64,000 bases of DNA from Linnemannia elongata (taxonomy: Eukaryota > Mortierellomycota > Mortierellomycetes > Mortierellales > Mortierellaceae), in the NCBI GenBank assembly GCA_036320915.1, contig JAXBDG010000018.1, positions 806,001 through 870,000 of the forward strand, in the 5' to 3' direction. Numbering within the stretch: position 1 is the first letter of the stretch; each line of letters begins with the position of its first letter. The translations under genes were made by a program, and so were the position numbers. The notes below the pieces were generated by a model, which was not told the origin of the DNA, ran no database searches, and was given only the letters and a program-made list of their open reading frames with translations. Of this stretch, positions 9,052-17,481 are shown one piece after another.

Positions 9052-9167
9052 ATATTGAAGCCATTCCGGCTGATATTTTTTGACGGGTTTGATCCCCAGA
9101 TAAGAGAAAAGAGAGATTGAGATATTGAAGCCATCCCGGGCTGATCTTTTGATAGGTTCGATCCCGG
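9052..9167 (+). repeat. Tandem pair of tRNA 3'-half-like units
   Basis: Two ~46-bp copies (9052-9097 and 9122-9167) share ATATTGAAGCCAT, a C/G-rich block, TGAT and then a pol III B-box-like sequence: GGGTTTGATCCCC (9085-9097) and AGGTTCGATCCCGG (9154-9167). The spacing is about 70 bp. They resemble the T-arm half of a tRNA but lack an acceptor or anticodon arm, so they are not tRNA genes. They may be remnants of tRNA-derived SINE heads. Confidence 0.55.
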
Positions 9168-9264
9168 AACCGCTTGAAAGCTACAACAAGAGGAGTACAG
9201 TTTTTAACCACTTGTACCAGGTGACCGTCAAATCTTCAAAATGAGCGTGTATTTTCCGGGAATC

Positions 9265-9282
9265 GAACCCGCAACCCTCGCG
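9265..9282. repeat. Left target-site duplication of the younger SINE
   Basis: GAACCCGCAACCCTCGCG at 9265-9282 recurs exactly at 9719-9736, immediately after the poly(A) tail. Confidence 0.85.
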
Positions 9283-9718
9283 GGCGGGCAAGCCCACCAT
9301 AATGGTAAAGCTTCCCCCTCTCAGCGCGAGGGTCGTGGGTTCAGACCTACGAAGACACGCTCAATTAGGATTTGACGGTATTGCGCTAGCTTCCCCCTGT
9401 CCAGGAGGCCTGAGATGAAATAATTCTCAGACGCACAAAGTGCATGGACAGAGTGAGTATGCCCACTATATGGCTACGTTAACCTGGTGATGAGCCAGTC
9501 TGAATGCCGTGTGGAGCCAGCCAAATCGGCGGACCGCTTAGATAAACCTTTCAGTGTTCTAGTACATTCTGTCGGGTAACCGGCTTCCTGCACAAGCATA
9601 CTAATATGCTTCTGTGCAAAGTACGCGCACCTAGTTTAGACTTAGATAACAAATATCGTGTACTGCACAAGATAGGCCAATTGTCAGAGGCAATTCTAGG
9701 AATAAAAAAAAAAAAAAA
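9283..9718 (+). mobile_element. Younger tRNA-derived SINE with poly(A) tail
   Basis: A 436-bp element bounded by an exact 18-bp target duplication. It starts with a tRNA-like head (GGCGGGCAAGCC..., anticodon arm CCCTC/TCAGCGC/GAGGG) and a weakened B box (GGTTCAGACC) near 9338. The head continues into ACACGCTCA and GATTTGACGGT, which the older copy shares, then an unrelated ~330-bp body, and ends in A15 (9704-9718). tRNA head, body, A tail and TSD are the hallmarks of a SINE mobilised by a LINE. The partner LINE cannot be identified, because the LINE 3' end is off the window. Confidence 0.75.
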
Positions 9719-9736
9719 GAACCCGCAACCCTCGCG
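9719..9736. repeat. Right target-site duplication of the younger SINE
   Basis: Exact match to 9265-9282. Confidence 0.85.
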
Positions 9737-9910
9737 CTAAGAGGGGGAAGCTTTACCACTTAGGAAGGCTCGCCCGCCCACAGACCACATTCAGGTAAGC
9801 GTCAAACTGAGCTCGAAATCATACCCCTTAAGCACAATAACGAATACGCCACGGTAGTGGCAGAGAACAAAGCATCGACGACGCTCCCTCGAATGATGAT
9901 GAGGGAGGAG

Positions 9911-9978
9911 AGAAAGAGCCGACATCGAAGGATCAAAAAGCAACGTCGCTATGAACGCTTGGCTGCCACAAGCCAGTT
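9911..9978. repeat. Dispersed repeat, copy 1
   Basis: About 67 bp almost identical to 34714-34781 (two differences seen), with a partial third copy at 35285-35318. The core is CGTCGCTATGAACGCTTG. No coding potential or transposon ends are visible. Confidence 0.7.
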
Positions 9979-10296
9979 ATTCTACCCTATTATAAATTTA
10001 TCGACGAGGACTGACAAAGTCCCGTAGAAACAAAGTTTCCATATAGCCCCCTGCTGTCCATCAGAACAGAGCACGCCTCAGATGGTGGTACTTACGGGTG
10101 AGCAAGAGCATGATTTGTGGTGAAATGCATGTGCGTGATACAGAGAGCAATGAGGGATGATGGATCAACAACAAAAAATACAAACGGCAGATCAATAGGA
10201 AGCACCCTCTACTGCTTTCAACGGCGGTTGAAAAAATGTCAATTCACAATTCAATCGGACAGAGGAAATAGAGTACTGCCAACATATTCCCTGGAA
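9979..10296. other. No gene seen; upstream region of a pseudogene
   Basis: A short ORF at 10117-10317 has no recognisable features and overlaps the TATA box of the next locus, so it is not called. Confidence 0.5.
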
Positions 10297-10304
10297 TATA
10301 AATA
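10297..10304 (+). promoter_or_regulatory. TATA box
   Basis: TATAAATA, 90 bp before the ATG at 10387. The same spacing class (72-134 bp) is seen at other small-protein loci in this window. Confidence 0.6.
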
Positions 10305-10386
10305 CCTTCGCTTGTGAAATAAAAAAATAAAAAAGTTCTGCACGCACTCAACAACATATCTATCTACCTATAAGCACCATTCGAAA

Positions 10387-10692
10387 ATGGCACACAATCT
10401 CAGGCGCATTCTCCGTATTTCGTGGCGCACAGCTCAGACCCCTATCTTACTGCTCGACACCGTTGTAGCATACAACGAAACCCCTTTCATCCAGCAGCTT
10501 CCTCTCTAAGTTCAATTGACCACCGTTCAAGTCCAGTTAGAGACCTCGGCCATTGACCCTGCCCAAGAGCAAGATGCAGGAGTGGACCATGCTGACGAAA
10601 CCGATGTCGAACACGACAATGCCGTCGAAGACTAGGATATGCAGGTCGATCATGTTGACGGTGATTATGGATTCGAGGAGGAGGGGCCATAA
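10387..10692 (+). pseudogene. Small acidic protein, interrupted by two in-frame stops
   Basis: From ATG 10387 one frame runs 101 codons to TAA 10690-10692, broken by TAA at 10507-10509 and TAG at 10633-10635. The middle reads VQLTTVQVQLETSAID and the C-terminal half is very acidic (D/E/H-rich). This plan (TATA box, ~45-residue leader, L/Q-rich helix, acidic tail) matches the intact ORFs at 12818 and 54647. Lack of frameshifts suggests recent loss, with readthrough as an alternative. Function is unknown. Confidence 0.5.
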
Positions 10693-12733
10693 CTAAAGTG
10701 ATTTCTTTAGCCGAAAAGGTTTGTCGTGTTAGTTGGCCCAAGCACCTCTGTTTGCACTTCTGTCCTATCGCCTGGTCCATCCACGGCTACCATCTCGATC
10801 GCCCGTACTTATCCGTCTGCCGCATTCCCCCACTGTCCGCTGCCTCCCATTGTCCACTGTCCTCATTTGTCCATCTTGTACACCTTTTCCATCGTGTACC
10901 CTCTTCGTTGCTTTGTCTCTTTGGACTACATGGCCTTTGCAGCCACTCCTTCTTTGCAGCTGCTGCTTTCTTGCCTTCTCGTTTTCTCTCACCTGCGCTA
11001 TCCCACTGTCGAAAACATAGAGCACAACACACCATACCCTCTCTTTCATACACACGCCAATATCTCTCTTTCCCCCACATCGATGTCGAGCCAAAAAAAA
11101 AAAATTGTGCAACGTTTACTTTTTCCCTCTCTCCCTCTCTCCCTCTATAAACGGTGCCTCCAACAAACAACCTTTTCTTCGTTCCGCCTACTTTACTATA
11201 ATTGTTCATTCTCTTTGTCTTCATCGCTGACATTTATCTTCAACATCTTTTAGCATCTGCTCTTCCGTACACGATGCGAAACCCTCGTTTTGTTCCCATT
11301 CGCTGCTATCCCTTTACCGACACAAATAAACTGATCGTCGTTCATTGATTATCACTCTGACTTCCTCACTCGTGATTTATGACTTTATCTCTAATATTTC
11401 TCCCAGATTCCTTTTGCATGACTTTAGCAAGGCCGCGTTCGGAAGAAAAGCCCCCATATTCTACCTTGTTTTGCCCCTTTGCCATCCATCACTATTCTTA
11501 TTCTTTGTCTCTGTGCATGCTACTTTGCATTCAGTCTATGTCAGGTATAACGCTGGCCAAGTAAAATACGATATGGAAAAGGAATTCTAGGCAAAACTTT
11601 GACGATTTTGCTGCCTTATCTCTCGTACCAACCTCCTCGACATCCCCCTAACAACAGGCTAATTTCAGCGTTCCCCATTTTATTTAGGGGTATAGGATGT
11701 GTATGCGAGTCGGCATGGCGGGTGGAGATAAATGCTCCTGCGGGATCAAGAAAGGAAAGAACATGCCCGTGTCAATCTCATATTCTGGTATGGTTAGTCT
11801 TCCCTATCAAAATGGTCCACCTTCTAGGCTTTACTAAATACCATGCTGCTATTGTATGGTAGACTGAAACGTAGGCTGAGGAAAATAAGACAAAGGCGAA
11901 GATGATACCTTAAGTCATGCCCAGGAGCCACGTCTCAGCGTGGAACTAATTTACATATGCATTAGTCCATGCTGTCGACCTTGCTTGACCCCGCCACACA
12001 TTCCTTCTTACTCTTCAACTTTACTGCCTTGTTTCCCCTCTGTTTTGTCCTCCTTAATTTCCTCTATCCTTGGAATGTCGCTCTTCATAGCGCCCTTGTT
12101 TTTCATTTTAATGTAGCCAAGAGCGGTCGAGTCGTCTCCTGGATACAATACCACGGGACACTTGCATGTTTACCTGGGATTCGTGTGGTTCCTGAACCGC
12201 TTGTCTCCGTCAACTTCACGACTAGCATGCGTCATTCCCCTTCAGTTTCAGATTGGATGATCCTCGGTATGCCTCCCCTCATTTTTTGTTCACCTCGTTT
12301 TTGTTCCGGTCCCCCTTTTTTTGGCTCATGTTTCCGGTATATTTTTCTGTAATATTTCCTTACAAATCGCGCGGAATCCTCTCCAAAAAGGATGATCGAC
12401 CCTGATGAACCACGCTTTCCCTTGCACTCTGCAGGAAAGGTAGACTGAAAAGTAAATTTCATCTTAATTGTTCGGGCGTGTAAAGAAGGCTCCTTTCTGC
12501 AGGTGCCTTAGTAAGAGAACAATCAGTTCCCCAAATCTCGATTGTGCAGTTGCTTTAGCAAATGCCGAGATCGATGCCCATTGCAAGGAAGAGCTGGTGG
12601 CTCTGATATGCGATTGTTAGAGTAGGACAGAAATGCCTGGCTATTCCACCTTTTTACACCTTTTCCAACAGTCCAATCCACAAGGGAATGGCCATGCACC
12701 TTCTTGCCTGTCTTGTTTTTTTTTGTCTTTGTG
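10693..12733. other. About 2 kb without a supported gene
   Basis: CT-rich on the plus strand (10740-11260), which creates many overlapping chance ORFs on both strands. A TATA-like CTATAAAC near 11144 is followed by a 25-codon ORF at 11273, too short to call. Nothing else is recognised. Confidence 0.5.
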
Positions 12734-12739
12734 TATAAA
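12734..12739 (+). promoter_or_regulatory. TATA box
   Basis: TATAAA, 84 bp before the ATG at 12818, after a T-rich tract. Confidence 0.6.
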
Positions 12740-12817
12740 TGTCAATGGGTCACCTTCCTTCCCAGGTATCCAGAACACGACCAAGAAAATTAACAACCTC
12801 TCTTCCTTTACGTCTTA

Positions 12818-13222
12818 ATGTCCCACCACGACGTGTTCTTCCATCGCACCCCAAGACAAGTCGACAACAACTACCCTCCGTTTCCACTTGTAGATGTTGT
12901 CGTATCCCATGAAGAACCCCCACCGGCTGACATACTTGCGATCCAAGCCCAGCTCGAAGTCTTGACCGCTGCCGCTGATCAAGAGAACAATGATGCCGAG
13001 CAAGAAGATAATGATGCCGGGCAAGAAGGTAATGGTGCCGAGCAAGAAGATAATGATGCCGAGCAAGGAGACAATGATGCCGAGCAAGAAAACAATGATG
13101 CCGAGCAAGAAGATAATGATGCCAAACAAGAAGGAGATGATGGCACCTCTCAAGGAGTCGAAGATACCGAGCAAGACAACTTTCCCGCCGGCGAGGATGG
13201 ATATGGTGCTGTAGTCGATTAA
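12818..13222 (+). CDS. Small acidic protein with heptad tandem repeats
   Basis: 134 aa from ATG 12818 with no signal peptide. The N-terminal ~45 residues are polar with a PPFPLVDVVV patch; a short helix follows (ILAIQAQLEVLTAAA). Residues ~56-105 consist of seven copies of a 7-residue unit (AEQEDND and variants), encoded by a 21-bp tandem repeat at about 12985-13131. The tail is acidic. No known domain is recognised. The layout resembles the ORF at 54647 and the pseudogene at 10387, which suggests one family of small acidic intracellular proteins. The repeat number probably varies between strains. Confidence 0.6.
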   Translation: MSHHDVFFHRTPRQVDNNYPPFPLVDVVVSHEEPPPADILAIQAQLEVLTAAADQENNDAEQEDNDAGQEGNGAEQEDNDAEQGDNDAEQENNDAEQEDNDAKQEGDDGTSQGVEDTEQDNFPAGEDGYGAVVD

Positions 13223-15010
13223 ATCAACGGCGCAGAGACCCAGGAACCGTAGTTGCAGTTTCAATTGAAGTCCGCGGAGTTCTCTTACTTCCTCCTTTTG
13301 CATTTTTTTGCCTCACAAGGATCGTCATATTTTTTCCCTTCATTCCGGCCTCATGCTCTCTTGGTGTAATGCTCAAGTCACGTTTTCTCACTGAGCCGCT
13401 AATAAAATTGCATATTGAAACCAACGAAAGAGGTATTATGATATCTCATTTTCCTTCCTTTTGCTCTTTTCGCTCTCTTCTGCACCTGTCCTTGCCGTTT
13501 CTTCTCTAAACCCTTTTACTCCATTGGCGAAGGATCCTCTTTTTTCCAAACCATCACCTCTAAGGACCGGTTCCTTTCAGCCTTGATCATGCACAACATG
13601 CACCACTACCAATTTACTCATTGCTACATCACAACACAGCATGCATTCACTTCTCTCATTCATACCTTTCTTCACAACACCTCTGCATTTGTACCCCTAT
13701 TGACAACTGACACTTCATCGGCAGTTCAATTTCTCTTAGTTTCTCTGTTATGTCGAGTTATGGGAAGGAAAGAAATAATGAAAGGGGAACAGTGGGAGAA
13801 AGTGAGAAAGGTAAAAACAAAGGGTGTACGGGTGTGAATAAAAGTACGTTTATGCTCGTTGACTATGGTGAAGGAGGACAACAGAGAGATACACTTTCTC
13901 GTTCTTTGAAGCCCTGGGTCAGCACAACAGAGTGGGAATAGGAAAAGAGGCGTTTGATGTTTGCACTTCACCTTTCATTTTTGTTCTCCGTCATTTGCTT
14001 ATCTCGTTTAGAGTTATGTGCGGAGAGTGTGAAGAAGTGAGTGTGATGAAGACTGCTACAAAATGGAAACTGGGGTCGTGAGGAAACTAGTTTTGGGTCG
14101 GACATCCCCTATTTTTCTTGTTCACAAGAGGCGAGGGAGGCAATGGCTAACGATAATGAAATGCTCTTGTCTCCTCTACCTCGCCCTTTGCACCAACCCC
14201 CCAACAAAAATGATTTGCACTGAGAAAAGAAGAATCAGATCATGTACTCGTAGCTAAGAATCACGTTCACCCTCACTAAGAGGGATTGGATGCAGAGCAA
14301 AGCAAACAGCAACTGCAAGATGTGTCAATGAACAAAACACTCTTCATGTTCTATTCCCACGTCCCTCTTCCCTCCACCTCTTCCCTCCTCGGGTTTCTTG
14401 CAAGATGGTAGTTCTTATGAGCGAAAATAGGTCATATTCATCAGAGCATAAAGATTTGCATAATTGTGAGCGTGTGCAATTAGACCATCGACTTCAATTG
14501 AGAAAACCCGGAGAGATGACAAGAAGGTTTGAGCCTCAGCCATGAACAGAGGGGATTTGTACAAGTGCACCATCTCTGCGAAATGAAATAATATCGACGA
14601 AAAGACATAGAGAGCGATGGCATGAGGGAGGACGTGTGCCTTATATCCCTTCTCCCCCTTTCGCTCTCTTTCTCTCCCTTTCTCTTGCTGCGTACCATCA
14701 ATCGAAATTTCCATCTCTTTGAGCACCCTAACTTGTACACAGACATCGTACAAAAATCAGGTGTCAAAAGAAGGGACTTGTTAACCCAAACGGATTTGTG
14801 TCCACCACAGACAAGTACGGTTCTCTCTCACGCACCACAAACACATGCACAAGCATAGCCCTGTGCATCCCTTAGCCCTTTTATAAACCGCGAAGTACCA
14901 GCAACCGCTCTTTCCCATCAGAGAGCATCATGAGGGGATAGAGTAGCTACTTCTCTTTTCTCTTTCACACTTTCGCCACTGGTGAGGGCGCTTGAGAATG
15001 CACATTTTCA
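13223..15010. other. About 1.8 kb without a supported gene
   Basis: Several short ORFs on both strands (13583-13837, 13726-13971, 14063-14257, 14415-14767) are overlapping or lack supporting signals. None is recognised. Confidence 0.5.
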
Positions 15011-15018
15011 TATAAATA
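15011..15018 (+). promoter_or_regulatory. TATA box
   Basis: TATAAATA, 134 bp before the ATG at 15145, followed by a CAA-rich leader. Confidence 0.55.
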
Positions 15019-15144
15019 CCATGATATGCCCCGGAAAGTGAAAGTCCACAACTGTTACCACCTTCGCCGCAACAACAACCACAGCAACCCCAACAATAAC
15101 GCCAAAAACACCTACCAAGTCAGCATTCTACATTCATCTCAACA

Positions 15145-15408
15145 ATGGTATTCAACTTTGCCCGACTCTTTCGACCTCTGGGGCTTGCTGATCCCGAGAT
15201 CGATCCCGCGTATCTCCCAGACAATATCACCTCATACACTGAGGGCCCAATCAACGAACCAGCCATGAACCAATCGACCGTGTTTCAAAGCGATCCTCCT
15301 ATCCATTTCCAAGCTCTCAACATTGATGTTGCAGCTGCTCAGGTCGAGTTCGATCAGGACATCACTTTTGTTGGTGGGGCCCCCGTTACCGACTTTACTG
15401 AGGAGTAA
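15145..15408 (+). CDS. Small hypothetical protein, duplicated at 58.4 kb
   Basis: 87 aa from ATG 15145, no signal peptide, moderately acidic (MVFNFARLFRPLGLADPEID start, FTEE end). No known domain is recognised. The copy at 58440 has two nonsense changes and frameshifts, while this one is open, so this is the conserved version. It sits on a segment that also carries a hairpin and a Helitron-type helicase remnant, so it may be a gene carried by a mobile element rather than a single-copy host gene. Confidence 0.5.
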   Translation: MVFNFARLFRPLGLADPEIDPAYLPDNITSYTEGPINEPAMNQSTVFQSDPPIHFQALNIDVAAAQVEFDQDITFVGGAPVTDFTEE

Positions 15409-15710
15409 GCGTTGATGAATTGCCATGCCAGTGCAGCATCACCATGCTCTTCTTGGCTACTGTATTTCCCCCCTGGAAGCATGCTGCACTGTCCTGTCGT
15501 CTCCCCTCTTAGCCTTGTATCCTCCCCTCCTCTTATGTACTGTTGTACTCTCCCTTTGTGTGTATTTACCCGACCTGTATCTTCATTCCTCTCCATACTA
15601 TTACTTCCCTCCCAGTTCGTAATATAAATTCGTATTTAGTAACGGAGATCAAGTGACATCTAATCTTATCTTATCAAACGATGAAAAAAACAGAACGTGA
15701 CTATTGGAGC

Positions 15711-15780
15711 CGTTAGCTAAGGCTCTTGAATCCTATTCGGTAGCGATCTAAGCGAAGCAACACAAGAGCCATAGCTGATG
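15711..15780 (+). other. Conserved 18-bp stem-loop
   Basis: Bases 15711-15728 pair with 15763-15780 at 17 of 18 positions (three G-U, one A-A mismatch; core GGCTCTTG/CAAGAGCC), with a 34-nt loop. It lies in the only stretch identical between the two copies of the duplication and is followed by CCCTTTTT. It could be a transposon-end hairpin or a small RNA; neither is shown. Confidence 0.55.
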
Positions 15781-15901
15781 ACTCTCCCTTTTTGAGTTTG
15801 ACATTACCTAACATCACCAATGGCGGGTGCGCTCTGTGGCTAGCGCGTTATTTTTGCATTTTGTTTTTCCTCTAGTCCTCCGATTGTGGTAAAAGGAAGT
15901 G

Positions 15902-16213
15902 CTGTTGGTCCTTCTCATCAGGAGGAGGTTCAACACTGTTATCAAAGCTATGACGAAGAATACCCGCAAAAGGCTCTTTTTCATCAATGGCCCAGGAGGT
16001 ACCGGCAATACGTTTCTATACAATACTATGATCGAACATATTCGTGGTCATTTTCATAATACTGTCATTGTCGTCGCGTCGTCTGGTATTGCTTCCATGA
16101 TCCTCCATGGCTGTTACACCGCACACCACACATTCAAAATACCCACCCCCCGTTACAGACATCAGAGTTTGCCTTCCTACGCCCGTATCTTTCATAGGGC
16201 AATGCATACTTGA
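15902..16213 (+). pseudogene. Helitron-type PIF1-like helicase fragment
   Basis: About 100 codons with no ATG at the open end. [19 protein letters not shown] is the Walker A region of Helitron/PIF1 helicases, but the invariant Lys is Asn (AAT at 16007-16009). [10 protein letters not shown] and TAHHTFKIP are the next two conserved blocks of this family. The frame stops at 16213, long before a full helicase would end. So this is a short, catalytically dead remnant of a rolling-circle transposon. Confidence 0.8.
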
Positions 16214-16240
16214 GACGACCGCCTTCCTTTGAAATGAACC

Positions 16241-16269
16241 GCCTATTCGGAAATAGGCTATTACACTAG
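16241..16269 (+). other. Candidate Helitron 3' end: hairpin plus CTAG
   Basis: GCCTATT (16241-16247), a 4-nt loop and AATAGGC (16252-16258) form a perfect 7-bp hairpin; 7 nt later comes CTAG (16266-16269). Helitrons end in a hairpin a few bases before CTRR. The next base is A rather than the usual T, which counts against it. Confidence 0.35.
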
Positions 16270-17194
16270 AAACGCTATTCTTTCTGACATTATGGTAGGG
16301 TTTCTCTTGTTTTCCCTCCAATAATATACTTTAGTACATATGTATATCGCTTTTCTATTGCTTTCTTTCCTTTGTCTCTTTTCACGCCAAGCAGAGCCAG
16401 GCTGCCTGTGACGAAGTCACTGGCGAATACAGCTAGTATGCTTTGGTATTCGTCAGACAATTTCGATCATGGTTGTGCAAAGAAATTTTCAAGGGAACTG
16501 AGGAAAACTTCGAGGGTATGGTAGGACAAAACGAATCGTATGTCTTCTTTGGAGTCGACGCAGCGGCGAACAACAATTTGCTCTCTTGTGCATGCTCTTG
16601 CAGGGATAGCTGGCTTATGGCAGCCAAGCATTCATAGCCACATTGCTTGTTGATCCTTCGATGTTGCCCTTTTCTTGCATGATGGGTCCTCTCACTATAG
16701 TGACATCTGGTGAACAAGTGATGGCGCAAAATAAGATATAAAGGGTGGAAAGGGTGAACGTTTGCCTTGACAACTCTTTATCTCGACTACATCATCACTT
16801 TCTTTCCTCTCCATCTACCAGCTACTTTTATTGAACATCAAACACCCCTTATTTCCTCATTGACCCAACAGTGCATCGCCCTTTCCCTCTTTGTTTTATC
16901 TTTGCGGCTGTCTGAGAAAAAGTGTCAAACAGTGAAGCAACCCTCCGCCAAAAACACACTAGCCAGCGGCGGAGCACCAGATCCTTCATTAGTATGTTCC
17001 GTTATGGTGTTGCACGCTGGGAAGACAGCACTTTTCTCCTCCTCTCTCTAACGCACAATAACATACATCCACCAAATAACATAAAATAGCGACACCACCC
17101 TTGCGCACCACAAGCATTACAAACCCCTCTACTACCAAGATCGTAAGCAGCAGCACCTTAATGTGTAAAACTCCAAAAGCAACTTCAATTTGAG
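16270..17194. other. No gene seen
   Basis: Short ORFs at 16433-16729 and 16767-17051 have no recognisable motif and use non-ATG starts on the plus strand. The right end, from ~17050, is CA-rich and may be the leader of the NACHT-WD40 gene. Confidence 0.45.
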
Positions 17195-17471
17195 GTAAGA
17201 AATTGCTTATTGTTTTGTTGTTACCACCAGCCTTGGTTGTTAGCGTGCACCTTGAGTGTGGCTAACATAACATTCTTACTCTTTCATAATAGTCTTCCAC
17301 TGCAAATAACACCTTAAACCCTTCACCCTTCTCACCTCCGTTTCTTGCACATTGAAAGGTGATTTGCGATTAGGTATGTGCGACGCCAACCTTTTTATTT
17401 GCTGACTGCTTTTCTGTGACGTTGAACGATAAAGTCGCTTACCCTGTATATATAACTTGCATTGTTGTTAG
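17195..17471 (+). other. Possible 5' UTR introns of the NACHT-WD40 gene
   Basis: Two plausible GT-AG introns lie just before the start codon: 17195-17292 (donor GAG|GTAAGA, branch-like CTAAC, acceptor ATAATAG) and 17374-17471 (donor GTATGT, branch-like CTGAC, acceptor TTGTTGTTAG). The second would place the ATG ten bases into an exon. This comes from splice-site reading only. Confidence 0.35.
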
Positions 17472-17481
17472 CAAACCCAAA

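Larger units (their letters stand above)
9201..9779 (-). mobile_element. Older tRNA-derived SINE, split by a younger copy
   Basis: Reading the minus strand, a tRNA-like head runs 9779 to 9719 and resumes at 9282 after the interruption. It has an anticodon-like arm (CCCTC / 7-nt loop TTAGCGC / GAGGG, anticodon position AGC, alanine-like) and a perfect B box, GGTTCGATTCC. After the head come ACACGCTCA and GATTTGACGGT, a block shared with the younger copy. The T-stem and acceptor do not pair fully, so it is not a working tRNA. The 3' end near a T5 tract at 9201 is a guess. Confidence 0.6.
15108..15932 (+). repeat. Duplicated segment, copy A (intact small gene, hairpin, helicase edge)
   Basis: About 825 bp matches 58408-59226 in the same orientation at roughly 92-95% by eye. 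The match covers the small gene at 15145, its 3' region, a 98-bp block that is identical (15697-15794), and the sequence up to the start of the helicase fragment. It ends where copy B loses the helicase coding sequence. Confidence 0.85.

Noticed and set aside
9242..9363. A functional tRNA gene on either strand
   Set aside because: B boxes and an anticodon-like arm are present, but the acceptor and T-stems do not pair and the stretch mixes the two opposed SINE heads.
12815..13303. Minus-strand 162-codon ORF of repeated hydrophobic units
   Set aside because: It is the antisense of the 21-bp coding repeat of the acidic protein; the plus strand has ATG, TATA box and sensible composition.
16433..17051. 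Short ORFs between the helicase remnant and the NACHT-WD40 gene
   Set aside because: Plus-strand frames begin with non-ATG codons, no motif is recognised, and no splice sites join them convincingly.
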